Source: Aspidiotus rigidus (taxonomy: Eukaryota > Arthropoda > Insecta > Hemiptera > Diaspididae). From it: 64,000 bases of DNA. The DNA lies in assembly GCA_035079385.1 (NCBI GenBank), contig JAVHKY010000043.1, positions 1,302,001 to 1,366,000 of the forward strand, in the 5' to 3' direction. The notes beneath the pieces are model-generated. The model did no database searches and was not told where the DNA came from. It saw only the letters and a program-made list of their open reading frames with translations. Shown here in pieces: positions 12,284 to 24,128 of this stretch. The position numbers and the translations under genes are program-made. Each line of letters opens with the position of its first letter. Positions within the stretch are counted from its first letter, which is position 1.

Positions 12284-14996
12284 TTAAAATGACGTAAATA
12301 CCGAAAATATTTTCAACTCACCGTTACGAGTCCGTTTATCTACTAGCTTGAAGTAATGGTTGAAATTTTTCAAACGAGCTATCTCTTTAAAATATTCGGA
12401 CATCAAAATCCATTCCTTTCTGTGATCGAAATCCGTACATATGGAATTCATTATATCGGTCAAGGTCGATTCATTCAATACCTCACCAAAGACTGCATAA
12501 GATTTTGTTGATAATTGCACGCACAATTTCGTAAATCAAAAATAAAAATAAATACGCACTCTTCTCAACTGACTGCGGTTGTGTATCTCTTAACAGTATT
12601 CGAGGACTCTTCGTATTCAGGGAATTCATATCGATACCATGACTTTCAAACGTATCTGAAACTTTCGTGAAATATTCAGTAACTTCTTCCCATTGCCAAG
12701 GCATCCTACGCTTTATTTTTGTAGTCGAGGAATCAAACTCCGCCATTTTCAGCATAAATTCGTTTTGGTTCGCTGCTTCATTGTGATTGCCAGAAGTGCT
12801 GTAGCATTTGATCTTCATTTCACCGAGTAATTTAAAAGTGATTGGTGTCCATTTCGGCCGATTTCCTATTCGTAAACTATTGTTGGTTTTAAAACTTGAT
12901 CGATCTTCTTCGGTGCAGAAGTTACATACACATGATTTCGAACAACCAGTTTTATCTATCTCCATTAGATAATCAATACATTCTCTATTCGCTTCCGCAT
13001 AAGCGATTAGCTGACTCTCAACGACTTGAAAAGTTTCTCTATTACCAAAATTCTCACGAAGTCTGCAAATGTAACGAAATTCTAAACAATGACACAATAA
13101 TTCTGCCGTACAAAGTCAAATTGACGGATCTACAATATAAGGGTGTTCTCAACAATAGGTTGTACGTGTCTTGGAAATAAAGCTTTGTATTTATATACCT
13201 CCATTATTCCAGTCAAATGCAGATACAATAAGTTTTTCGACATATCTAAATCGTGATGTGCAGTATCTGAAGACCAAGTATTTGTCGAAGTAAATTATTA
13301 CTATTATTAAACTCTACGTTGAAAACAGAAACCAGTAAGGAACTATTACAGGAAACTGATTTTCTTCCAAACCTATTTTTGATTTTTGTTTTCTTAATAT
13401 ATTACCGTAATCATTATTTTGCAGACACGTCAACTTAATTTTGAACAGCAGAATTTGGTAATATGTAATTTGACACCAAATTAAAAAGGGGGGAAAAGAA
13501 GAAAAAATGAACCAAGAAAACAAGAAATATGATGTTCACGTTGAGGGATACATCAGTAATGTCTGTAAAAAATTTAGATCAATTTATGACGCGTTTTCTT
13601 CTTCTAAGTTCCTTTTGCGATGATATACTTCTAACCTATAAATTCTTCCTTTCAACGTTGGTATAATACTTCCAATTTCTTCGCGTAACCTTTTCGAACT
13701 CCCACTTTCAGGATTTAGGGATAATAATTTGTCTATGTCTTTCAGAGCCTGAAACAAAAATAGAACGTACACAGAATTAACAATTCGATAGTAACTTCCA
13801 ATTTCAAGTTGAAATTTCAAACACTGGTCTTCATCTTCGATGAAGATACTGCAAGTTCCAATTTCAATTGATATATTTTACAATAATCCAAAGAAAATAT
13901 TTACTTTTACAAAGTGAGATTACACAATTTATTAGAAGAGAATGAAGCCTGCAAAAAATTAAAGTCTCCAGAGTTTAACTCACCTCACGATACATTTTCA
14001 GTTGTTTTCTACAAGTTGCTCTTCTAAACAATGCTTTAATATTTTTCGGATCAGCTCGAAGAACTTCGTTCAAATCTGGAACCGCCGACTTGAAATCGTT
14101 CATTTTCATGTCTAAAATAAAAACAAACCCAGCACATAACTCTCAGTAATATGATAATAATTTCTTCACCACTTACTTGCTTGAGCTCGATTGTTGTACG
14201 CATCGAGAAGATCAACACCGTAGTGTATACAATTCGAATAATGTTCACAAGCTTTCTCATATTCTCCAGTCGCATAAGCTTCATTCCCTTTAGCTTTTTG
14301 AAATTTGGTAAAGAGGCTTTTCGTGTACATGAGTTTACGTTCTAAAATTTGTATTCTCGCGATTAGCTCCTACACATCACATTAATTTCGATCGACACAC
14401 AGTTTGATTAACATCAAATTTATTGATTACAAAAATAACGCACCCTCTTCTCTATCATATTCTTTATATTCCTCGTCCCAGTTTTCACGATTTTTCATTT
14501 CTATGTTATTGCATTCCGGTAAGACTGTGCAATCGGATGGAAATTTCTGAAACGTTGATAAACAATCCGGAGATACAGAAACAGTATAATATGAAGGACG
14601 CAGACGAGTTGCTCACAACGTCACCGACCTCATAATCAGAATGAAAGTTTTCTCCGATTTTGCTAGCCAAATCCTTTGTTCTCGATCGTTCATCATATAC
14701 TCGAAAACGGATGACATTTTCATTTATTGGAAAGTTGCAGCGCCAAACCGACGGAATATCGTTGATGGGTATTGCCTTTGAATTTATTTGAGCGTCTTTG
14801 CAAAACATATAAGTTTCCCAATCCTAATACATAGTATTTTACAAAATCAACAAATTCGAGATTATCAACAATCCGCGTAATCTACCTGCATATCTTCCAA
14901 AATTTCATCCTGATCCGCTTTCGGCAAGCCATCAAACAGCACAGCTCCTTCAGTGGTCGGGTAAGTGTCGGAAAAGAAATCATCCGTTGTACCCAT
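12284..14996 (-). CDS. Spag: SPAG1/Spag-like Hsp90 co-chaperone: TPR domain plus RPAP3_C domain (8 exons)
   Basis: Minus-strand exons, 5' to 3': 14996-14886, 14823-14629, 14546-14444, 14369-14177, 14111-13984, 13748-13636, 13062-12560 and 12492-12284. The protein starts MGTTDDFFSDTYPTTEGAVL. A charged patch (NWDEEYKEYD) precedes a three-motif TPR domain: KAKGNEAYATGEYEKACEHY, DAYNNRAQANMKMNDFKSAV and ADPKNIKALFRRATC. A polar linker leads to an RPAP3_C domain (FGEVLNESTLTDIM to EIARLKNFNHYFKLVDK). This architecture matches SPAG1 and RPAP3, which link Hsp90 to R2TP and dynein-arm assembly; the short single-TPR form fits insect Spag. Oddities: the exon 3 to exon 4 join is one base out of frame (see findings). 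Exon 8 contains a strong internal donor (AACG|GTGAGT, 12322/12321), so the true C-terminus may lie in a further exon. The exon 6 donor (TATAG|GTTAGA) is weak but in phase. Confidence 0.85.
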
Positions 14997-16561
14997 CGTT
15001 TCAAGTTCAACACGTCTTCGTCAATTTGCCAGTGAACCGATTTGAAATCAATAATGAATCGATATCATTGATGCAAGCCGTCCGTAAAACAAAAGGTATT
15101 TAGAACATGATATTCCAAAGACATTTTACTTTCAGCATATTCTCAATTCATATCATATCTCCGATGCCAATAATATTATAGTGTTCAAACAGTACTGTGT
15201 TCACAATTATTTGAGTAACTCGCGCAGTTTCATGTTGTTGCCACGGAACATGAATGTTGAGCGCTGGCGTAGCATTGCTCACGAGTTTTTTGGAAATAGC
15301 TGGCTGACGATGGAGAAAACGTATTTTTCAAATTTTAATTTCTAAAATTCTAATGAACCGTTTATATTCATGTATGGCTTAAAGAAAAGCTGGAAGCCTC
15401 GTCTTTAATATTCAAAAGAAAAAATAGGTAGGTGTCGATCGATTTTTGGAGATAACACGCAGTTTCTAAACATACTTTTTACGTGTATTTCTCCCATAAG
15501 AGCATAAGCAATGCGACGCTGCGCGCCTATAGTGATAAATTTTGTTACATTTTTTTGTATTCATTGCGTATATAGGAAGATGCACAACTTGTTACGTTAA
15601 ATATATATGACTTTGCACGGTACATTCAATGGGGTTTGCTCAGGGTTTGCTATTATTTTCTACTATACTCCGTTCACGTTAAGGAAGGATAGAAATATGA
15701 CCTCGAGAACGAAACGCTCCGAGTAATTTTAATCTACCGTTCCGTTCTCAAGGTCATATTTCTATCCTTCCTTAATGTGAACAGAGTATAGTACTATATA
15801 GGTTTCTACTGCATAGGGCCTCTTGTTTATATGTATGAACGAGAACGATGAATTGAAGGAATCGAAGAATTGAATGAGCCGTAATTAGCTTTTTTGGTGA
15901 GACATTGTATCTGTGAGTTTTTATAGTCTTTCGAAGTTTCGACTGTGAAGATCAGGTTCAAGATCGATAGTTGAAAGTCGAAAGGGGCAAGAGCCAGTAT
16001 TTTCGACACCGCCAGTGCCAGAGGAAAAATGAAATAAAGAGGAGAAAATAAAAGGCGCGATCAGTACAACTAACTAAAGTAAAAGTAATCTATAGGCGCG
16101 ATGGGCGCGATCTTTGACATCTTTACTTTGTAATCTGCTTTTCATGGCGTGCACAGCAGTGCCGATCTCTTTCCTAGTTCTCAAACTCTTAATTAATAAC
16201 TTTGGTTGTGCTTAATCTCATTTTACCGTTTGTTCAATCTCTCGTAGTTCACTCGTTTCGATCATTCCACAATATTAAAATTATATTGAAAATTGAAGTC
16301 GAGATGTTCATATATTTTTTCATAATTGTAAATGTATCTATGTTATCAATACACTAGATATCATAATGTGTTCCAGTTTCAACAGATTGATTATTTACTA
16401 GCATTGTTAGTTCCATCAGTTCATTACCATCGGTTGACGTTTTAGCCTTATGATCAATTACTATCTTTAGAGATATTTTGTTTCAAGCTAGTCTTCGAAT
16501 ACTGTCCTTAATATTTTGTATTGGAGTTACTTTAGTTAAATTCCGAATTGACGAGCAAATT
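14997..16561. promoter_or_regulatory. Divergent intergenic region between Spag-like gene and HAT1
   Basis: The two genes are transcribed away from each other, with start codons at 14996 (minus) and 16562 (plus), so both promoters should lie here. It also holds a small foldback element at 15663-15791. No TATA box or binding site could be assigned with confidence. Confidence 0.45.
15663..15791. mobile_element. Small palindromic MITE with TA flanks
   Basis: About 50-bp arms: CTATACTCCGTTCACGTTAA at the left matches the complement of the right end GTGAACAGAGTATAG. The arms continue through GGAAGGATAGAAATATGACC with few mismatches and a loop of about 30 bases. TA dinucleotides flank it at 15661-15662 and 15792-15793, as expected for a Tc1/mariner-type insertion. 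It encodes nothing. Confidence 0.82.
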
Positions 16562-19500
16562 ATGGTCGAATTGGATAACGTGCCACTCGAAAATTTAGAT
16601 GGTGATGTGGAACGCAATTTCGTAGCAGAATGCAATGAAGTTATACGTTTCAAACTCGGTACATAAATTAGTTCACGTATTCTTTTACTTTGTCATATGT
16701 GATGTGTTCTAATTCATCGTGTTGATCTTATGTATTCAGTTCGTAAGCCTTCTGATATCGAATCTGAAGAGAATGAATTCTTACCAGATATGTCACATCA
16801 GGTGTTCGGTAAAACGTGAGTATCGTACGATTTATCCATTACTTTTATTTGTGACGACTTCTGAGAAAACCGGGCTTAGGGTGAAAAAGTTGATTTTGAG
16901 ATACAGCCGAAAAACGAAAAAAATCCGATTTTTACCCATTTTCAGTTTTTGATAGAAATAAATTGTCTCATCGGATTCGTTATGAAATTTTACCCTAGAA
17001 TCATGTTAGTTTCACAAATTTTCGATCAACAGGACGATTACTACAGCACTTTAAAGGTTCGAAAACTTTAAACGCTGTTTTCTCGAAAACTTTAAACACT
17101 GTTTTCTCGAAAACTTCTTTCTTCAAAGTTTTGACTTCGAACGTCTACGTCTCGATGAGTTTTCAAGTTAGAAGGTTGCTTGAAGTCGCATTGGACTCGT
17201 GGAAGTGTCCTCTACAAGATTTTAACAAAAAAACGATTTTTATGATTTTCACCCTAAGCCCGGTTTTCTCAGAAGTCGTCACATTTGGTACCTTACTAAA
17301 AGATCCAAATAATTGATTCTATTCTTCGATTCAGAGAGAAGATTTTTGGATATAAAGATTTAAAAATAGAATTGTTTTACACTGCTGGCTGGCTGCGTAC
17401 GTACATGAACGTGTCTTTCACGGATAAAATTGATCCTTCTGTCATTGGGTTGCCGGTAACTGTTGAATAATGGAAGTACTCGTGTGAATGTAAGTCATAA
17501 TGAGAAAATTGTTTACGCTTTTTAGGCCGACGATGTGGTTGACATATTATCAAAATTTCTATCACATGAGTATTTGGAGAACATCGATTCGTTTGTAAGT
17601 ACATTAGAGGATGAACCCACTTTCAAACCGTCAGGTACCCTTCTGCATAAATTCAATGAAAGACTCGTCGGTAAAGTACCTTTGGGTAGTTGTATAAATT
17701 CGACTTCATTGTTCTGTGTTTTGAAAATAGTCCTAAATTCCAGACGATCATGATGATAGTACATTTGAAATTTATCATTTGCACATTTCAAATACGAGTA
17801 GCAAATTTTTTGAAACCTATTACCAGCGATTACAACGTTTTCTCATTTGGTACATTGATGGCGCTAGTTACGTCGATACCGATGATGACAAGTGGAATTT
17901 CTTTTTAATGTAAGTAAGATATAATAATTCTTTTGATATCAAAATCAAATATACTCCCAAATTCAAAGAAAATTTGTCTGGTCCTTGTTCTCTGATTTAT
18001 CGCGATCCAAACAAGCCCAAGCCGCATTTTAGTGAACGTTGGAAACATTTTTGTTGACAAGAGTGCATATCCGATCCCATTGAGATAAATGTTGAGCAAC
18101 ATGTTGGAGTATTTTCAAACATCCAGTGTGAAAGCGGCTTTATACCAAAAATTTCATTCATGTAGACCTACTAGTCCTGACCTTGTATTTTGCTAGCTGA
18201 AGATATTTCATAGAAACAATTTTTTTTAAAAAAAGCTTTGGATTTCAAATCGCAAGTTTATTTTGTTGCTTTATGATTGAACTTTCTATTGAGAGACTAT
18301 AAAACTCGGTATTTTACTGAGTTTAGAAGGTATTGCAGTCTTGCGCGCGATGGAATTTTTGGTGTGGTGCATGTTTTCTCGGCGTTTCAGAGGTTGTGGA
18401 TCACGATTTTAACATTGGCTCGAATTAGTATATCCTTTTTTTAATAATATATGTATGTATGATTGTACCCTTAAATATTTTTGGGCACGAATGTTCTCTG
18501 TTGGTATTGAGTCGATTTATATGAAATTGAGAAGTATTGAAGTTTTATATGTGTACTAGAATAGAGTTATTTTTTTGAAAATCGGGTCGGTAGTTTTTGA
18601 GGATTTTTCTATATCAATTTATAAAAATTCGGAGCGCGGTATGTCGAACATTAGTTTAACCTTCCCCCGTTGAACAGAATGAATGCTGCTATGGAAAAAG
18701 AAGAGTGTTTCTTTTCCTCTAGTGTGAGTAATAGTTCTTTCATGTTTGATGATTAAAAATTTTTGACGGATATTCCATTCATTGAAGCGGGAAAGGGACG
18801 GGTATTCGAGTGAGGATTACTGATAGTGATATAGAGTGAATAATTGCTTAGGAAGTTTTGAAAAGATGCTCGTCATGGAAAACTAAGTTATTTTGCTGTT
18901 GAAAATGAGAACGATTTAGTAATATGACGTAGCCAATTATGAACAAAAAGGAAAAAAAGAAGTAAAGATGTAAGAAAATAAGAAAGGGAAAATCGGTTTC
19001 CCTTTCGCGCTGCGAAAGTTTTTTCTTTTTTTAGCAAACAACTTCTAAGTTTGAGGAGTCGAAAATGTGTATATATTTTTTTTTTGTCGTAAAATTCATC
19101 CGAACTTATTTTCTTTCCCTCCACTAGATATGAGAAGTATAAAAATGAGAATAATGATCAGTGCTACGGAATAGTTGGTGTCACCACGGTGTATGAATAC
19201 TACGCATATCCACAAAATATCAGACCTAGAATCAGTCAGCTTCTTGTACTTCCTCCTTTTCAGAACTGTGGTATAGCTGTGCATTTGCTCGAGTCTATTT
19301 ATAATTTCTACGGAAAGAACAACGACGTTGTCGATATTACGGGTTTAATATTTTTATATCCTATAAAAACTAAACAAATATTTATTGTTTCAGTATCGTT
19401 TGACATATTTTTTATTATTCATTCTACCTTTTAGTCGAAGATCCAACAGATAATTGCCAAGCAATTCGTGATTATGTCGATCTGTGCCGATGCGAAAGAC

Positions 19501-21508
19501 TTGATATTTTCAATTATGAAAATTTGAAGAATGGATTCACGAAAGATATGGAAATCAAATTACAAAAAGAACTGAAAATCCATAAAGTAAAGTTCCCAAT
19601 TTTATCTTCTGTTAGTTTATCCTAAACGCTTAGATATTTTCGTCAATCGCTTCTCTGGTCACTTACGTTAGGTAACCAACGGTTCTAACGCGGCGTCTAG
19701 ATTTTTCTCAATGTTGTTGTTTATTTACGTCAATTTCCCGTGGAACTTCACGGTCGATACCGGTAGTAGCAGTATTTAAACTCGAGAACGTACCTGACGT
19801 TTCGCGACATTCCGCGGCAAATCGATGCGAATAAACGAGGACATTATAAGAAATCTAGACGTGCTATCGAAAAACCGGAAACTGCATTGAATTCAGCGTT
19901 GAAAATTACTCAGGAAGCACTTATTCAAATGAATGCTACAAACAAAAAATTTCTTCTTGTTCAGCAGTGTAATTTATGAGTTACAAGTGCGCTTCTTATC
20001 CAGATTTGTCGGTGAAATTTATAATATTGTGGGAATTTGCCTTTTGTAGGAAATGGAAGCATTACAGAATTGTAGTTGTGAAGAGGAAAGAAAGCAAATT
20101 GGATTTGTGTATTTCTATACGAGATTCGTTCTTTTTCGGCTTTTATTTTTGTCGGGCTTACATTTTCAGAAGATCGTTTGCACCTGGTTGGGCGAATGAC
20201 CTTGAATTAGTTTGGAAATTCGAAAAAATTTTGGAAGGTGACATATAAGTTTTCCAAGAGAGAGAAACAATCAATAACAGTTTTGAAGGCAGCGGGGACT
20301 GTGACTCAGTTCCGAGACTTCTCCTTCATGGCCTACTCTACTGCATGCGTCGCGACGTGTCAACAAGAGGAACGCTTTGAAAAAGTTTCGGTTTTCAAGA
20401 GTTGAATGGGATTTTGAGCTGAATTTATTTTTGCGTAATTTGTTTTTACGCAAAAACGCGGAACATTAGATGTGCACTTCAGATGTACGGTAGTCTAGAA
20501 TTTGAGCCTAGACCGAACTTTCTACGACTTTTTTGTGTTAGATTTTTTATCAAAATGTACCAAATTTGACGAGGTTTTCAAGGATGAGAATTTTCTTGAA
20601 CCTTCAAATTTTACTCGATTTACTAGTTAAATTGAGCGCTGATTCCGGAAAAAGTTACGCGAAACAGACGTACGATACAATTTTTTTGATTATCTACGCC
20701 ATTACAGACTTCAGGGTAGCAGAAAAAAAAAGATTCCCTCCCCCCCCCCCCCCATTCCGAAGCCCTAGTACAAAGCTAGCCTTTCCCCTACCTAATTCCT
20801 GAATTTGCATCTTTACGTCCGTACGGCTCTTGACATCTCCTTGTATACTACTGTAGCTAGGATTATTTTAGACTTATACTAGACCTGTTCATAGACAGTA
20901 TACACTAACCTAGAGCACATTGGATGAACGAGCTCAGAGCGAGAGCCAATCTCATTAATTTCCGTTCTGAAATATTCCCCTAAAATATTAACGACGTTAC
21001 AATGATTGACTAATTACAATTCGTCCTTGAATTGAAAGTACCCACTTGTTAGCTGTGAATATTTCTCCGTAGAAGACCGTATTGTGAAAGTCAAGGTACG
21101 CCTATTTCTAATCCTTCATATATGGGTTTCTTGCAGAAACAAAGCAGAAGATTGTACGAAATCATGTTGTTAAAAACAATAAATAAATCCGACGAAGAAA
21201 ATTACAAAAAATATCGTATAATGGTGAAAAATAGATTGAACGCTCCATTCTTAGTAAGTTTTATATTTTCTAAAGTGTGTTCTTTCTTGCTTCGGTATAA
21301 TCAAATTTGCAACTTCATCTCGATTTCTTAGAGAATGAGCTCCAACATGCGTCGACGTATGAATCAAACACTGAAACCGGATGAAGTTGAATGCGCCAAT
21401 GTATTTCAAAAACCTGAAATACGACTGAATACGCTTGCAAAAATGTATAATGAACTGGAAGAGCAATATGAACGTGTATTGTCTCGCTATGAAAATCGGA
21501 TGAACTAA
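16562..21508 (+). CDS. HAT1: Histone acetyltransferase type B catalytic subunit HAT1 (9 exons)
   Basis: Exons 16562-16658, 16740-16815, 17335-17455, 17526-17670, 17744-17909, 19128-19342, 19435-19586, 21137-21253 and 21332-21508 sum to 421 codons, close to the family's usual 420 or so. HAT1 acetylates newly made histone H4 (K5, K12) before nucleosome assembly. The N-terminal domain is recognisable in TEKIFGYKDLKIELFYTAGW and FKPSGTLLHKF. The GNAT core has TVYEYYAYPQNIRPRISQ, LLVLPPFQNCGIAVHLLE (Q-x-x-G-x-A acetyl-CoA loop) and DITVEDP, whose Glu-Asp pair corresponds to catalytic acidic residues in known HAT1. The C-terminal helical region (KQSRRLYEIMLLKTINKSD) is complete. The start at 16562 fits the family; an upstream in-frame Met at 16478 would add a hydrophobic leader and is less likely. 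All junctions are GT-AG and in phase. Confidence 0.95.
16851..17282. mobile_element. Foldback element in HAT1 intron 2
   Basis: GTGACGACTTCTGAGAAAAC at the left is the exact inverse complement of the right end, and the match continues through CGGGCTTAGGGTGAAAA (about 37-bp arms). Both sides are flanked by ATTT (16847-16850 and 17283-17286), a possible 4-bp duplication. Inside are three direct copies of a TTTTCTCGAAAACTTTAAAC-type unit at about 17053-17115. The element accounts for most of this 519-bp intron. Confidence 0.85.
17910..19127 (+). other. HAT1 intron 5, no internal gene recognised
   Basis: A 1.2-kb GT-AG intron. Apart from AT-rich sequence I see no convincing repeat boundary or nested gene. 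Confidence 0.5.
19587..21136 (+). other. HAT1 intron 7, no internal gene recognised
   Basis: A 1.55-kb GT-AG intron. It contains a poly-C run at about 20740-20753 and several short open frames without family motifs. The 90-codon frame at 19976-20248 shows no recognisable domain. Confidence 0.5.
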
Positions 21509-21784
21509 GTTTCGTTCCCCAGCCAAATGATTATTTTTGTTGATCGTAAAATTTTGATCGTTGATCGTTCTCATTATTATCAAATTGTGTAAAATTCATT
21601 GTGTATTTTGTTCTATCTTCTATTAGTAAGCAACTCCAAATATGGCAAAAAATTGTATTTAAAAATTGATTGCAATTTGTTACATTTCACTTTTACTTCT
21701 CCCTCTTTGGAGAGCTTTACGAAACTTGCAGTCACACATTCATAAAGCTTCGTTATTGGTATGATTCACTGCGATGAAAGCACC

Positions 21785-21790
21785 AATAAA
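21785..21790 (+). terminator. Candidate polyadenylation signal of HAT1
   Basis: AATAAA 277 bases after the HAT1 stop codon and only 25 bases from the end of the convergent bL9m coding sequence. If used, HAT1 transcripts would probably overlap the 3' end of the opposite gene. Confidence 0.45.
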
Positions 21791-21814
21791 ATATAGCTTT
21801 AAGAATCTAGGTAT

Positions 21815-22999
21815 TCAACGCGTTCGCTTACGCCTATTCGAAGATTTTGATGAATTTTGGCTGTCATCTTCTAAAAACTCAGGCAGAGGAATCGATTTCA
21901 ATTCTTCTTCTTCTTCGGGAAATACTGGGTCTGAAGCTACACATTCATGATCTGGCGGTAACACAACTTTTTTATGAAATATCTTCGTGTAGTGACGTAA
22001 TCTACATCGAACTGCAACTCGTTCACAATTATTAATCTATAAAAATCGATTGAGGAATGAAAATCTGACCACTCAAACATTTGCGTTTTAAATATTTCTA
22101 CTTACGGTTATATGAATGACAAAATCTTTCCCTTCTAAATCCATGTTCGGTCCCGTGATAGGTTTTTCAGGTAATTCTATGCACTCGTCATTCAAAATGT
22201 GAACACCCATGAGTCGGTAGTTCACTCGTACATTCCAAGGCTCTATAGTCCAGGGTTCGTGCATGTTCATGTACACAGATAAGGTTCTTCTCCTCAACAT
22301 GTTCACAGTCTGGGACAAAGCGACTAGCTTATTAGATGGAAAAACAATTCGTTAATGAAAATGTGTAGAGATTCACCTTGAAAGCTGTAAGAGAGCTATG
22401 TTTATCAATCTCTGACTCGGTTAATATTTTCATTTTGGCTAAATTTTCGGGTGTTATGTACATAGCATCACCCAGTATTATTAATTCGTATGCCACCATT
22501 TGATCTAAAAACACTCTTTGTCCCGGCTCACCAACATCTGATGACATCAAATGATACTAATTACTTCACTTTTGCCTCTGAAGAAGCGTATTGTTCAAAT
22601 GAAATACATCAGATGAGCTAAATACCTTCCACGTACTTCTTCAGAATTATTTCAACTTTGGGTAGTGGCGTTTGATTGGTGTTTCCAACCACTTCATATT
22701 CTTCGTGGATAGGATCTACATTCCGCATGACATTATCAGTAGTCTGAAGATTCGAGAGCACAGGTATAGGAACTCGGCGCTTCAGGATGAATCCATTCTG
22801 AAAGGGAAATATTGTAAAAATGGTAAAATTAGACCCTGCCTGATGAAGGTACGATCGCGTGCGAATATTGTTGAGAGTCGGTACGTACCCGACAGAAAGA
22901 CTTCAGAGGATGAGATGGGAATAGAAACGATTTCGTGACGGTACAAGTCCATTTCAAGATGAAACCGGCGCAGAGGATTGAAGACCGACTAACCGCCAT
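21815..22999 (-). CDS. mRpL9: Mitochondrial large-subunit ribosomal protein bL9m (5 exons)
   Basis: Minus-strand exons 22999-22889, 22797-22626, 22537-22377, 22309-22106 and 22036-21815 give 289 residues. Exon 1 (MAVSRSSILCAGFILKW...) is basic and amphipathic, as expected for a mitochondrial import sequence. The bL9 N-domain follows: PKVEIILKKYVEDVGEPGQR, then a VFLDQM...AYELIILGDAMYITPEN segment that aligns with the [22 protein letters not shown] region of animal MRPL9. The C-domain has LMGVHILNDECIELPEKPIT and a beta-rich HITINNCERVAVRC. The tail is acidic then basic (EEEEELKSIP...RRKRTR). bL9m sits at the base of the L1 stalk in the mitoribosome. The gene is convergent with HAT1, 306 bases apart. 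All junctions are in phase, two of them with GTAAGT or GTACGT donors. Confidence 0.93.
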
Positions 23000-23359
23000 A
23001 AAATGCCAATACGCACGAAAACCGATTTGGTATTAAACCGAATTTCAGAGATAATAACAAGTGAATGGTAGGTATTTACGTTTTTCGGATCAATAGAATG
23101 ATCATACTACAACGGGTATAATTAAATTATATTCTTTTATTGCCGTGCAGTCTGATCATAACAGTAATGAACAGCAGAACTTGAAAGTTCCCAGCTGGGA
23201 GGACAACGCTGCTACTTAGTAGACGAGTCGGTATTTCACGCCACACTCGGACTCGGAGGGAAAGTGATTCCGCGAGCCTCTTCCTTCACGCCTACGTCAC
23301 AGCATCGTTGTATTCAAAAATATAATTTCGAGATTTGCAAAGCCTCCTATAGTTAGAAG

Positions 23360-23861
23360 TATAGATACCTAAAAGAGACAAGATAGCCCACGATAGCCAA
23401 CTCTCCATATGCGCTGTGTTAAAATCCGGTACCCGATTTTTGTCGAGCTAATTTACGTGCCGAGAGATAGCGCCACTGTATTGTAGGGCTAAGTTAACAT
23501 TGCGCTTATGGACGTTTTTCAGTATTCATCAATTATCTCGGAAACCGTTCATTTTTACGAAGAAATGAAAAGAACAAAATTCATTCCCCTTGTAATTTCC
23601 TATCGTATGAGACCTATTTCATATTTTGAAAAAAAAAAATTCAAAGTAGGTCTCATTTGATAGGAAATTACAAGGGGAATAAATTTTGTTCTCTTCATTT
23701 TTTCATAAAAATGAACGGTTTCCGAGATAATTGATGAAAACTGAAAAACATCCATAAGCGCAATGTTAATTTAGCCCAAGAATACTGTGTCGCTGTGTTG
23801 GCGTGCGGTGGAACACTTGAACTAACGAAGTTAGCTACCTTGTCTCTTTTAGGTATCTATA
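23360..23861. mobile_element. Palindromic MITE E1 with 8-bp TSD (hAT-like)
   Basis: The termini TATAGATACCTAAAAGAGAC are exact inverses of each other. GTTAGAAG is repeated at 23352-23359 and 23862-23869. The whole 502 bp folds back on itself around about 23625, with arms containing GAAATGAAAAGAACAAAAT, GGAAATTACAAGGGGAAT and CATTGCGCTTATGGACG. No coding capacity. Its right end abuts the next element (E2), and the duplicated target overlaps E2's first bases. Confidence 0.9.
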
Positions 23862-23864
23862 GTT

Positions 23865-24128
23865 AGAAGCCATGAACGTAAAATTGGCAACTGCACAACC
23901 GTGGGCCGACCACGGGCCGACTTTTACATTGCTCTTATGGGGAGAAACTCTTTGAGCGTCTGTTTCTTAAGAAAATATTAAGTTTTTGAAAAAATCGAAA
24001 AGAACAAAAGTTGTAGCTTGTGAAATTTCCTTTAAATAAGGGTCAACTCGATTTTTTCATGAGAGAGGTGTTTTACATGTAAATGCGTGGGCCGAATGCG
24101 GTGTTGCCTTTCTACGTTCATGGCTTCT
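23865..24128. mobile_element. Palindromic MITE E2, abutting E1
   Basis: AGAAGCCATGAACGTA at the left is the inverse of TACGTTCATGGCTTCT at the right, followed inward by GGCAAC and GTGGGCCGA on both arms. The interior has ACATTGCTCTTATGGGG and ATCGAAAAGAACAAAAG, the same kind of blocks as in E1, although the termini differ. No coding capacity. Confidence 0.82.
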
